Source: Planoprotostelium fungivorum
Taxonomy: Eukaryota > Evosea > Variosea > Cavosteliida > Cavosteliaceae
Length of the DNA stretch: 60,150 bases
Reading direction: 5' to 3'
Assembly (NCBI GenBank): GCA_003024175.1
Contig: MDYQ01000170.1
Location: 1 to 60,150, forward strand
Under the pieces are notes generated by a model. It was not told where the DNA came from and did not search any database. It saw only the letters and a list, made by a program, of their open reading frames with translations. The position numbers and the translations under genes are program-made. Shown one piece after another: positions 1-12,590 of this stretch. Positions within the stretch are counted from its first letter, which is position 1, and each line of letters begins with the position of its first letter.

Positions 1-1123
1 TCTCAGATTTGAGCTGAGAAGTCATAGACGCCATGGACTTCCAATGGACGGGGATGGGATCGTTCTAATTGTGTTAATAGATGGTATGTTGAAAAGTTTT
101 GGTTGAGGCGTGTGATCTTCAAAACATCCATTATCACAAAAAAAGGTGACAAAAAGAAAAGAAAAAGAGAACGCAGAAAGATGTACCTGGGTTATCTGAC
201 AATGTCCTTCTCCCTTACTTCCAACAAAACCTGCCAGACTCTTTGATCAGCTGGTTTCAGCAGTTTGCTAGCATCTACTAGGGGGGGGAGAACCACATCA
301 TAGGGAGGGTACCAGGTCATTGATGACACTTTAACCAGGTGTAGAATCACCTGGGCTACACGCTGGTGTATTTTGTTTTTTCGTCCGGACGTTGATAACA
401 GAGAAAAGTGCCAATGTACGCTATTTTTTTAGCGTACGCAAGAGTAATCCACACTTTGCTCATCTTGGGCAACGTTTTTGTGAACTGTGTGACATACCAT
501 TGGAATCAGCGCATTTTGCTGAACAAGGTGGACTATCTATTGGTCTTCATCTGCAGGCATCCACTCTATTGATGTATATCACATTGATTACACTGTTGAT
601 TGACTGTTGTATAAACCCATTGCTGATGTCTAAGTTGGTCAAAGGCGCGCTGTCAGTGGATAGAAGTTGAGAACTGCACCTTGGGTTTCTTCTCAGGTTT
701 TGGATCACAGTTTTGCGTGCTTGATAGTGAACATTTGTCTTCATTTGTCTTGCACAATGTTTCAGATCATATTGAGTGAGATTGGTACCAAGTATATGTT
801 GAATAAGAAAGGTTTCACGCATAAATCTGTTTTGAAGAAGAGGAAGTGTTGTGCCCAACATTTGACATCACTGACAAATTGGAAATCTCAGAGAAATCTC
901 AGAGAAATCTCAGCAACCAAGAAACACATTCAATGCACATTCATTGAAAAGGGACTCCATGGCCTTCTTTGGTTTGAAATCATTCTTTATAAACAGAGAC
1001 CCACTGAACTGTTTGTCTCTTATGTGATGACCATACACCACAGGAAGTTTGATCAATGATGAGATAAGATGTAAACAGGAAGGAGAGGACATAAAGAGAG
1101 GAAGAATTTTGACCAAGAGCAGT
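1..1123. other. Left terminal region without a supported gene; repeat remnants
   Basis: No open frame here looks like a maintained gene. Roughly 833-1035 is clearly related, in inverted orientation, to 58915-59105 at the other end of the window. A short G run lies near 281-288. The composition is more AT-rich than the gene island and the frames are broken, which fits decayed mobile-element sequence, although I recognise no transposase or reverse transcriptase motif. Confidence 0.5.
833..1035 (+). repeat. Degenerate repeat, inverted copy at 58915-59105
   Basis: The two copies align over about 190 bases when one is reverse-complemented, with scattered substitutions and at least one single-base indel. 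On the minus strand here a peptide around YGHHIRDKQF...SLFIKNDFKPKKA is readable; the right copy carries YGHHIRTKQF...SLFIKNDFKPKKA on the plus strand. Conservation at both DNA and protein level suggests dispersed mobile-element coding sequence, now degenerate. The element family is not identified. Confidence 0.7.
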
Positions 1124-2286
1124 TTAGAATATTTTATTCATAGTCCTTGTGTGAATATCAATCAATTGTTCCATGTCCTTCAGCACTGGAAATATTATTC
1201 TGCAATTCATCTGATCATCCTCACTCTCTACGTGATAATTGGGCTTCTGCTGGTAAATCTTGCGTAACATACGCAAGAGTGATGCTGTAAGCACACTTCT
1301 CTCCAGATCAGGCACTTGCCTTAATTTTCTAAAGTCGATTTGAAATGGATTAACCACATTTGTCTCTTTTGAAACTCTCAAAAGCTCTTCCAACACCTGC
1401 CACACACGGATACCTTCACACATGAGATCACATCAACGACACTGATATCGACGCATCACCTTCAGTAGACCATCTCTTGATCGTCGAGAGCTCCAACGGT
1501 TGTTCATTATCCTCTTTTGATTCCGAACGCAACTGACAAAATATGAGCTGATCTTCTTTTCTCATCATCGCTCACCCACACGTGAGGATGACCGTATCTT
1601 GCATAAGCAGCGACCAGTAGGACCGCGTCTTTTGTCTGCTGTTCAGACGTGAGATGGTGATCGCAGTATTCGTCCCACGTGTTCTGGGTCTGCATGACTG
1701 GGGCTCGGAGGCGCTGGACCCGTCCTGCATTGATGTCACCATGGATAGAGATGTTGGGAGGCTGTCTTCTCGATACGACATGAATGGATCTCATGTTTCA
1801 AGGGATGGATCGATGGTCACATTAAAACATCAACACTCACAATCGATTAAAAGAGCTTCTCAATGGCTTCGGGGACGCAGGAGCTGTCGTATTGGCTGTG
1901 AAACTCGCCCGTAGCAATTTTGGAGAGCCTGGGACGGAGCTGTCGTTAGGCGTCGAGAAGGGAGGAGGCACCGGCTTCGTGGGCGACCTCAGCCGCTGAA
2001 GTAGTGGTACGGCCTCTTCTGATCCTCTCGGTGATTTGATCGTCACAATCAGTTCCTCTTTGCTTCGACTGCGTGTATCAAAGTGAACGAAGCACTGACA
2101 CATCTGGCTTTAGTACGTGCGATGATTTGCAGCCCCACCTGAAGGCATCCAAAGAGAACTAGATCCGAGAGAAACGGGCTGAGCTGTTTGAATAAGTCGT
2201 AGAGGGAGATAGATTCTTACAGATTTCTTGTGTGGTCCAGCAGCTGGAGAAGATAAATTGGGCGATTTAGGTGCTATTGTTGCCAT
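1124..2286 (-). CDS. Uncharacterised protein, multi-exon
   Basis: Start chosen at the first ATG (2286-2284), giving MATIAPKSPNLSS followed by a short intron. Downstream exons include a Ser/Pro-rich stretch (SPKLLRASF, SPKPLRSSF), then a helical part reading TWDEYCDHH, LLVAAYARYEDQL and VLEELLRVSKETN. Two introns of about 37 and 45 bases (near 1558-1594 and 1396-1440) join in phase and bridge these parts. I recognise no domain. It is divergently arranged with the gene at 2384, with under 100 bases between starts, so they may share a promoter. The C-terminal end (1124-1264) lies beside repeat sequence and could be truncated; the junction around 1795-1850 is not resolved. Confidence 0.5.
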
Positions 2287-2383
2287 GTGAGAGGTGATGT
2301 AGCCTCAGCGAGTTATTCAGAACTTTCGCGATTTTTTCATTCCGCATCACATCGCATCACATCATCACATCATCGCATCGCAA

Positions 2384-3789
2384 ATGCTGATCAACATATT
2401 GAGGAAGAGCTTACCCATTGTACCACAAGGTGCACCATTTCGACCGATGTCAACTCTGTCACGTCCATTCACGAGGACGTTCTCCAGCACAAACCCCCTC
2501 GCCAGTAATAAGATTGTCAGACAAACTAAACGGCTTCCAATTGTCGTCGCAGATGATGTTCTTGTACCATATTGTGGGGCTACATTAGAAGTGACCAATG
2601 AAAAGTGGGAATGAGGCCAACTTCAACCCTGAACATAACAGGTACGTTCGGCTTTTCGAACAGATGGCAAGGAAAAAGTTTGAAAACTCCTTCGATTACA
2701 TTAACCTCTCAGAAACAAATCTACCCAACGAAGGCGAGATGAATACCACCATAGTGAGCTGATGAACATCAGATTGCCTGTTCATCCAATCTACAAGAAG
2801 CGAATATGATCCGGAGAACCCCTCTAATGGAGGTGAGATTCGATTCGATCGCGTCATCCATTGAATCATCACAGGCACCGTAGCCATGATGCTCTCACAT
2901 AGAAAGACGAGAGAAGGATGTGAGATCGTCACGAGGGGAGTAGAGTACATCGAGTTCGAGAACCATCTCATGCGAGACGATAACGATGTCCTCTTTTACG
3001 ACACGCTATTGATGGCAGGTGCCCACAGAGAGCCCCAGAAGTTGGAAAATACTCAAGTCACCGAACAGCTGTATCTCTTCATAAAGAGGAGGCTGGGTGA
3101 AGAAAAGTGAGACGACGCCACGTGATGACATGTTCGTGACCGTGTGAAGGTACAACGAACTCTCGGAATCGGGAGTCATACCAAAAGATGGAAAATATCT
3201 CTTCTTCTGGCTGCTGGCCAACCTACCAAGAAAGGTCTTACCTCTTCACGAAGTGAAGGCTCTGCTGGGCTACACGAGGAAACATCTGGGTGCCCTGCGT
3301 CTCCTTCGAAGGTTGGCAGAAATAGACGATCAGGTACGTCGACCTCATCGATCTCATCATGTTCGATCTGATCCGACACAGGTGGTCATCCCCCCGAATT
3401 CTCAATCTTTTGAACACAGCAGCAAGAGGAATTCTCTGTACAATTGGATCATATCTCAACGCCGAAAATACACTCAAGGCACTCTCAGGTGAGCTCACCC
3501 GCCGGGGAGGATGCTGAGTCATCGCAGTCCCAGCAGAATAGAAAGGTTGAACAGCATCGATTTTCCTTGGTTGGCCGAGCCAGGACCACTGAAGCCATCG
3601 GCCCACGATGCACCGACGAAAGGGAGTGAAGAGTGAGGCGGCATCAACGACGATCATCTCTGATGCAATGACAGTCTGTTCAACCTCCATTACGTCAAAC
3701 TGGTGGCATACAAGCAGACACACGGGCACTTTGACGTGCCGAGGCTGTCGAAAGAGGAAGAAGGACTCGTCTCGGTCATAAAGATCTGA
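2384..3789 (+). CDS. Helicase-associated (HA) domain protein with possible mitochondrial presequence
   Basis: The N-terminus is rich in Arg, Ser and Thr and lacks acids (MLINILRKSLPIVP, then RPFTRTFSS), as mitochondrial presequences are. After several short introns comes a domain reading LYNWIISQRRKYTQGTLS and RIERLNSIDFPW, which matches the PF03457 helicase-associated pattern (W-x-x-x-QR, then RLxxIGFxW). A last exon (about 3672-3789) carries HYVKLVAYKQTHGHFDVP, the start of another HA repeat. No helicase motor is present in the gene. The splice near 2758-2803 is unresolved: the in-phase option would need an unusually short intron. HA domains are probably nucleic-acid binding; a role in organelle DNA or RNA is inference. 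Confidence 0.6.
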
Positions 3790-3851
3790 TGGAAGATGAT
3801 GTCGTGTGATCGTTGTGATGGGACGTCAAATGTGGGGCGAACCGGAAAGAG

Positions 3852-3863
3852 GTCACGTGACCG
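3852..3863. promoter_or_regulatory. Palindromic GGTCACGTGACC box upstream of the TMC-PP2C start
   Basis: A perfect 12-base palindrome containing the CACGTG E-box core ends 17 bases before the ATG at 3880. The same 12-mer occurs at 12099-12110, and close variants lie upstream of other starts (9422 and 17626). bHLH or bZIP binding is an inference from the core. Confidence 0.5.
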
Positions 3864-3879
3864 GAAATAATCGAGTGGG

Positions 3880-6800
3880 ATGACTATTCTCAGAAGCCGC
3901 TCAGGTCCTCACGAGCGCATGATGTCTCGGGCGAAAGAGGAAGACATCGATCTGAACGTCTTACATGGTTATCCCACAGAACAGTTCGATTTCGCTTGGG
4001 AAAACTCCTCTTCTTCGACGGCGACATCACCCAGATGGTCCACTCTCATTCCACAAGATAGCGTGACGTTGGCCGAGAACGGTGCTACGTTGTCTGTCAG
4101 AGCGACTCTTAACAATCAAGGACCGGTGGAGGTGGGCGATGCGAATACTTGTCCTTCGTCTCTAATTCCTCAGGCACCTCCTCCATCTCAGAGAATGATC
4201 AAACCATCTCTGTCCATTCAAGACATTACACCGGACATGGTAGCTTACGATTCACTTGGAATGACCACTGAGTGAGTCCAAATTTTCCGCTGAGCTGATG
4301 TGTTCAGTCATCTGTACAACCAAAGACAACTCCCACAAGGATTAGTCGTCCAGTGGACCCAATTTGGTGAGCCCTATCTGGCCAGGTGACAGCGACCATC
4401 ACCGTTCCCTCTCTAATTCCTGCGCAGTCAGAATCTCGAGACAGAAGAATTCCTGGCAGCAGCAAACGAACACAACCACAAGACCATCGCGATGAACTCT
4501 TCAAATCGTCAGGTGCAGTGATGAAAATGAACGATCTCATCTCATTCCATCAGATCGGTGAGCACTATGGAAATGCGGTCTACGTCTATTTCGACTTCCT
4601 CAAGTACATCATCGTGGTCAATGTCATTTTGGCCATGATCGGTGAGCTAGCTCGAGCCCCATCGCCGCATCTGACGCGACATCAGGAGGTGTCAATCTCG
4701 GCGCTCATTTCTACTACGATGGTTTCGCTCTACCGGATGGTTTTCACTTCTCCACGGTCAGCGTCCTGTGGCAGAACTTCATCATCAGCTCCTTCTCCAG
4801 TCAGATTCGACAGTGGTGGCTGTGGTCCACCATCGGAGCTCTCGGCTTCTACCTCCTCGTGGGGTGAGTCCCATTTCGACCCCCGCTCCCGGCCTCTTTT
4901 TTCTCACCCCTTTCAGCCCCATCCATATCCTTCGTGTCATTCAGACATACAGTCGTCAGAACAAGATCGATAGTACTGGGATGGCTGGTGACGATGTCAT
5001 CCAGGTGATATGCCGCAAGATCTTCTATTCACTCATCGAACCAGGCCAATCAACACGTCACCTTCAAGCAGAGAGTCATCAGGAGGGTCGTATCGTGGCT
5101 TCTCATGGTCCTTCTGTTGGGAATCACGGGTGGCATCACCCTCTTGGTAGTGGTCCTCAATGCAAATACCGCCGATCCTGACGGAACACCTTGGGCTCTT
5201 CTTCTCATATCCGTTTTCTACGCAGCCGTCCATCAGGTTCGTGTCTCTACATCATCATCAGATCATCAGAGATGACTCGGTCTGAATGGAAAATGATGGA
5301 AGGACAGCTTTGGAGACGATTCAGTTTGATATTGACACGATTCGAGAGACATTCTACCTGGACTTCATATCGGTGAGTAGACGATCTCCCCACAGATCAT
5401 CTCATCATCATCATCGACTCATCTTCATCATCTAATCCCTCCAGGCGGCACAGTTACATCAAATTCTTCATCTTAGAGATGGCCAACATCATCCTCCTCT
5501 ACGCACTGCGATGGGTCGTAGCTCAGCACTATCAGTCACTGTTCAACCTCAAATTCTACAGTGAAACGAATCGGGCCGACAGCTGCCAGCTCGTCGCCGT
5601 GGGAGAACAATTCTACACCCTAGTTCTCAGTGAAATCTTCGTATCCTTTCTCATCTGATCGTCACCATCATCATGGTGATGGTGATGTGATCACCATGCT
5701 GTTGAGCTCGAACATGAGTCAACGCACGAGTTATCGTTTCACCTTGACGATGAAAGATCGGTAACGCCATCGAGCTATTCATGCCCATCATTTACAATGC
5801 ATTGATGGCTCGAAAGGGAGAGAAGAACAAGTACGGTAACGAGTCCGTACGATTCGAATTCGATCTGGCCGAATTGTACCTCTTGTTGCTCTACAGACAA
5901 TTTCTCATCTTCTTGGCCTTCCCCATCGTCCCCATCATGCCGGTGTTGGGTGTCATCATGCACGGTCTTTATTACTACATCTCAAAATATAACCTGCTAC
6001 GAACCAAGAAACCTCCACCAAGGTGAACCATCTCGATGATCATCATCTCGTATCGCGATCCGTGTGAAATGAGATGTAGAAGATGGGAATATTCAAAGAC
6101 TCAATTGACGATGACAACAGGTCTGAGGGATCTCTAAAGACGTTCGTCACGATATTTATGGTCATCACTGCGGTGGTGTCGATCGCATCTTTCCCACGAG
6201 GGGGTGCCTGGGTCATCCTTGGCTTCGACTTTGATTCGAAATGTAAAGGAGTGTACTTGCAAGGATAAAGAGGCCAAGATGAGGAGTGATGCAGACGATC
6301 TGTCAAACTAGTGTTTGTGTTTCAGGAAGTAGGTGTTCCGTCTCAACCGCTAGAGTAACGTCAACTGAAGTTGTCCGGGCTCTTCTTTCTATAGGTTGTA
6401 AGCTCACCGAAACTCAATTTCGATCTTCTTTGCCCCAGACCTGGCAGTTCCAAAAAAAGAGACGCAGTTGCTCTCGGGTCAAGCTCGTGACATCTGCATC
6501 ATCCAATATTGTCACCAGACAATAGAAGTATGGTGCAGCCGTACGAGACGATCGACGCCCGAACACCTCTGGCGGTTTCAATCACCTCCATAATGATCTT
6601 CCTCGTCTTTGTGGCCGCCATCACTCTGTGCGTGGGTAAATCCACAGAAAAGGCGACTCATAACAAGAAGAAGGACGAGGATGAAGGTTAGCTGTCAATG
6701 ATTGTATCGCATATCATCCTTACAGGGACAGATTACAAGGACTTTGGTAGCGTCGTGATGGAGTTCGGTGTGGCCACCGACGCGAACCGAAAATATAGGC

Positions 6801-7905
6801 AACAGATGGAAGATCGGCACGTCTTGCTGAGCGTCTTCGGTAATGACCCGAATCGTAGCTATTTCGCTGTATACGACGGTGAGCCAACGCAGACCGTTAC
6901 GATCGCTCACTCGTCCAATAGGACACGGAGGCAGAGAAGTGGTCGATTTTGTGGGCGACAACCTTCACAAGGTGCGTCATACGATCATCCTCTATCTCAA
7001 TATGACAGGCGATATTGGAAGCAACTGACGGAGTCGTGGGCGACAGTATGATCCAGAAGGCGATGAAACAAGCTTTCATCGACACCGATCTGTCCATCCA
7101 AGAGCAGAAGGACGTCATGGTGAGGTCTGGATGTACCGCCGTCGTCTGTCTTCTGGCGAAGATCAATATATGTGGACACAAGAAGACTTTCTTACACTTG
7201 GCCAACGCCGGTGACTCCAAAGCCATCATGTGGTGAGTGATTCATCTCGACGATTACGATCTGCATTCACCACCGATCAGTCGCGATGGAGTGGCCGTAG
7301 AATTGTCAGAGGAGCACAAGCCCTCGAATCCCAAGGAGAAGGAAAGATTAGAGACATCAGAGAAACCCATTTGGGTGGTCAACGACAAAGTGAGAGACAC
7401 GTCCCGCATCACGTTCGATGTCAACCTTATCATCAGGTGGCGGGAATGCTGGGTGTTTCGAGGGCGTTCGGTGATCTTCAACTGAAAGATTGGGTCACAG
7501 CCGTTCCATTTCAGAACTCATACGAAATCAATGACAAGGATGCCTTCGTCATCATTGCCTGTGATGGGGTGATCTCATCATCGTGGTCGTCTACTCCGTC
7601 AATTGACGACTGATCGTAGCTATGGGACGTGATCAGTCATCAGAAGGCAGTGGACATCGTATTAGAACACGCAAACGAAGATTCAAAGTCCATCGCGAAG
7701 CGATTGGTCACCTATGCCCTCGAACACAACACGACAGATAATGTATCCGTCGTTCTCATCAAACTGAATCCCTTTCTCCAAAAACTGCCACAACTACAGG
7801 TGAGCGAGAGACGTGGAGATCATCATGATGATACGATCTCAGATCGATGACATCATCTCACCGGTCGGATATGTAGAGGGAGATCCAACACCGGAGGAAG
7901 TGTAA
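3880..7905 (+). CDS. TMC-type multi-pass membrane protein fused to a PP2C-family Ser/Thr phosphatase
   Basis: Exons before 6690 encode a polar N-terminus, several membrane helices (for example YFDFLKYIIVVNVILAMI and SWLLMVLLLGITGG), then a TMC-like signature: DSCQLVAVGEQFYTL resembles the family C-W-E-x-x-VGQ-E-Y motif and is followed by FDLAELYLLLLYRQFLIF. A further helix (LAVSITSIMIFLVFVAAI) leads through a Lys/Glu-rich linker into a complete PP2C domain: MEDRH, VYDGHGGRE, AGDSKAIM, SRAFGDLQLKDW, CDGLWDV and DNVSVVLI, so the metal-binding Asp residues are present. Introns at 6485-6525 and about 6690-6725 join membrane and phosphatase parts in phase with no stop between. TMC proteins form mechanosensitive channels; PP2C enzymes dephosphorylate pSer/pThr. 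The intron at 6243-6402 is the least certain junction. Stop at 7903-7905. Confidence 0.75.
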
Positions 7906-8422
7906 GATGAGCATCATACCTATGAAACTTGTCTTCATCTGGAACTCGTGTTATATCACGTTGTGCATTTTAATAAAATCGCCTGTGTATAGATTAGATT
8001 GCTCCATAACAAGCACTTTCAGCAGAAAGGGTAACAATACGAATCTATTATACGAGGTCACGCCCCAACCGCTGTTCTCGTTATGTTCCCCCTTTGTGAT
8101 GTTTAGAGGATATTTTCTCAACCGAAACCTTTCCGCTCGCCCTGTCCACAGCCAATATTCTGTAAATCATCCAACGGCTCTCTTTCGTTTGAATGTGGGC
8201 TGATTGATGGTGAGGCCATAAGGCCTGCGTTTCCAAATTCTTGCGCGAGAAAAAAGGGACCCTGTCAGAGCGTTGTCAAACCAACGCCCTGGACATCATC
8301 AGAAGAAAACAGAAACGCGCCGAGAGAGAGGAGGCCACCGTCTAGAGACTTCCGCCAGTATTTAAATCAGAGGTGAGCGGGTTGCGGGCATGAAGAGGAG
8401 AGAGGGTGACAAGGGTTAGAGG
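7906..8422. promoter_or_regulatory. Intergenic region: 3' end of TMC-PP2C and Ras upstream region
   Basis: An AATAAA-like signal lies near 7969-7976, consistent with polyadenylation of the upstream gene. A TATTTAAA box near 8358-8365 sits about 60 bases before the Ras ATG. No coding sequence is evident. Confidence 0.35.
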
Positions 8423-9146
8423 ATGGAATATCGTATCACTGTTATCGGTGCCGGAGCCGTAGGAAAGTCTGCACTCACCGTACGTTTTATTCAAGGCAAC
8501 TTTGTTGAGCGCTACGGTGAGCGCATTCGCATCTTGTCATTCCAAAGAGTCTAACCATGAACATAGATCCTACGATAGAAGATTCATACAGAAAACAAGT
8601 AGAGATTGATAGTTCCGCGTGCATCTTGGATATCATGGACACAGCCGGTCAGGTATGTGCTTCTGATGTTCTACTGACACATTCTGAATCTTCTGTGTAG
8701 GAAGAATACAGCGCACTACGCGACCAATACATGAAGACCGGAGAGGGTTTCGTTCTCGTCTTTTCCATCACCTCCCGACAATCATTCGAAGTGACCCAAC
8801 GCCTCCGCACGAACATCTTACGCATGAAGATGGAGGATCAAGAGGTAAAATCTCTTTTAAACCCGACCACTTTGGCCGCCATTATCGCTCTGACATCGGC
8901 CAGTTTCCAGTTGTTCTCACGGGTAACAAGAAGGATCTCGTCGCCGAGAGACAGGTGACCGAACAGGAAGGAAGAGAGCAGGCAGAGAAGTTTGGAGTCC
9001 CCTTCGTCGAGACCTCCGCCAAGACAAATGAGGGAGTGGAAGATGTCTTCTTCACTCTCGTGAGACAGATCAACAAGTGGAGAAAGGCCCACCCCGACAA
9101 GCAGAAGAAGAAAGACAAGAAGAAGGCCGGATGTGTGGTGCTGTAG
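8423..9146 (+). CDS. Ras family small GTPase with Ala at the Gly13 position
   Basis: Four exons (8423-8516, 8567-8652, 8701-8844, 8904-9146) give 188 residues, the normal Ras length. G boxes: GAGAVGKS (P loop), effector loop [23 protein letters not shown] and ETSAKT. A Lys-rich tail ends in CVVL, a CAAX box whose final Leu predicts geranylgeranylation. The P loop reads Gly-Ala-Gly-Ala where most Ras proteins have Gly-Ala-Gly-Gly, so the residue equivalent to human Gly13 is Ala. All other nucleotide-binding motifs look intact, so it should switch between GDP and GTP at the plasma membrane; faster intrinsic exchange is an inference from this position. Confidence 0.93.
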
Positions 9147-9600
9147 GAATAGAACATAAACGGGATCGCACTGCCTCATTTTCGTAATCATCCCAAACAT
9201 CGTATCCATCTGTGTCCGTGACATAGTCTCAATCATCGTGAACGACACTCCTCTTTCCACCACATGAGACAAACACCATCCAATCACATCGCTTGCCGTT
9301 GGAGTCCTTTACGTTTCGTAGAGTGTTTCGCAAAGAGATAGAGGTACCAAGCTCTAAGGGAACCTCTTCAATCACATCGATAGGAAGAAGCGCTTGGTGG
9401 TGCGTTGGTGGCCTATCATCCGGTCACGTGATCAGGAAGCCTTCCGGAGACTCGCTTTTGTGGTTCCGCGTCGGTCATCTCTCTTCCGCGGTAAGTTAAC
9501 GTGCGACATCTCCGTTAAAGTCCGCGAAAACATTTCGGATGGTGTTGGATCATTCTTGAGCTTCAAAGACTCAACCAACCAACCTTCTATAACAGTAGCA
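9147..9600. promoter_or_regulatory. Actin upstream region with a CACGTG palindrome
   Basis: A GGTCACGTGATC box at 9422-9433 is one base off the 12-mer found upstream of other genes. No TATA box is clear. Open frames here are short and unconvincing. Confidence 0.4.
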
Positions 9601-10857
<1,257 letters not shown>

Positions 10858-11323
10858 ACTGTTTCGCAAATATAAATACAATTGTATCTGTAACAAAACT
10901 TGTCTTCTCTTCATCTGTTTGTCTCTTCATGTTGTTTTGTTATGACGAGTAAGGACCGTGACAGAACAAAGCAACAGAGTGAGTCGAGCGGCTTGGTGTG
11001 AGAGAGGTAGACCGAACGCCGATGATCGCGCCAAACCATCAGATGCGAGATCGATTCGTCAATCTCATCGTGGAAGAGAAGAATTGGTCCGGACACATCT
11101 TGCACGATCAACTCTTTCGACAGCTTCATTCGTACAGATGCACGTACCCTCCATCATTCGCAGAGGCTGGTGTCGTTCCATTTAGTTAGTTGTCTCGTGA
11201 ATTCACAAAGTGGAAACGGAAAGAAAGACAAGATGAAGAAGGAGAACAGATCCGACGCAGTTCATTTATTCAAAGTCGTCATCATCGCACGCAGTGTGTG
11301 TTTGTGATCGTCTCACGGCACAA
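10858..11323. other. Intergenic stretch after actin
   Basis: I see no supported gene. A plus-strand frame at 10998-11189 has protein-like composition but no partner exon or known motif. An AATAAA on the minus strand near 11264-11269 probably belongs to the tentative gene that follows. Confidence 0.3.
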
Positions 11324-11939
11324 TCAGAAGGAGCAGGAACGCCGATGCTCTATCTGGGCTGGGTACGGCCATACTCCGTACACCACAGCCTCGTCAGACA
11401 CTCGCCTGCCTTCATCGTAGAGACCCTCGAAAGGGTTGCTCCACTCCGGCCAGATTCAATCACTTTCGTGTATCATCATCTGTGCGGTCGATGCAATGAC
11501 AAACGATCTTCTGCCCGAAAGCATACTAGCCGTACATCATCCATCGGTTGTCGGTCTGACTCCTGATAGCAGCATCGTCACCTCACATCGCCAAGTCAGG
11601 GACAACAGTCTGTGTTCATCCTCGAAAGGAGAGCTGACGCTACTTGTGATCACTGTCGTTTGACTTGGTCGTTGGAGGTGGCTGAGGACACGTTCTTGTC
11701 TTCTCTCGTGCACTTGTGAGGGTCCTCTTGGAGGTGTTGTGGTGCCCAGATGGAAGATTCGAGTGTTGATCTTGTCACAGTCGGTGGGGCAGTGAAGAAC
11801 TTGGCTCTTGGCGGGATCCCAGTGAAGTTCCAAAGAGGATGGAAGCCCATGTGTTGTTGATCAGAAGAGATCTTGTGGAGGAGTGCATTCGGCCGTTACG
11901 ACTTGTGTCTCAGTCGAGATCCAAGTGAGGATGTTCCAT
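11324..11939 (-). CDS. Tentative uncharacterised gene
   Basis: The last exon reads WPEWSNPFEGLYDEG and continues to a stop at 11326-11324, followed by AATAAA about 55 bases downstream, which looks like a real gene end. Upstream a minus-strand frame near 11570-11833 reads VLHCPTDCDKINTRIFHLG and SSPFEDEHRLLSLTW. Splice sites linking these parts are not resolved, and the start (an ATG at 11939) is a guess. No domain recognised. Confidence 0.35.
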
Positions 11940-12098
11940 GGTTGTTGTGGCTGTGAAGCTGTTGTTGGCTTGCTCCTTTGCGTGCTGAGCAGAAAATGAT
12001 TTGCCGGAATCGCTAACCGTTACAATCCTCCTTTCTCGGCATCTAAACGTGATCATGACGTTAACAACCGCGGATGTGTAACTAAAAGAGGATTCTAT

Positions 12099-12110
12099 GG
12101 TCACGTGACC
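12099..12110. promoter_or_regulatory. Palindromic GGTCACGTGACC box
   Basis: Identical to the 12-base palindrome at 3852-3863. It lies about 160 bases upstream of the putative minus-strand start at 11939, so it may be that gene's promoter element. Confidence 0.45.
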
Positions 12111-12590
12111 GGGCGTTCCGCCCTACGTTCGGTCTCGTTGCTTTTGAAGGCGGACCGATGATGCATTCCGATGCATGTAGATGGGATGGGATCTCTTTAC
12201 AAGACTCTGATGCTTATCCCTGGAATATAGTTGATTTAATTTTCTGTTTCAGGTGAGCTTGCAGCCAAGAGAACGATAGCCAAGTTTGAATCACTCGTCG
12301 ATGGCATCAGATCTCACAGGTCGTGTATAAAACTTCTATACGTACAGAAATGCAAAACCAATGAACATCGATTTATTCTGAAAGTTTAGATCTTTCTTGA
12401 GGGATTCACACAAATCTTGTTTTCTTCGTTGATCTGTGAGGAGATGAGACGAGGGGATCGGTCGATACCACCCTTCGCGGTGATGAAAGATGATTCAAAA
12501 GTTCCGTCCTCAAAGGAGTGAACATCATCCATCATCAACTCTGCGAGAAGAAGGAGACGAAAGGAAAAGAAGGATCTATTCTCAGGATCT

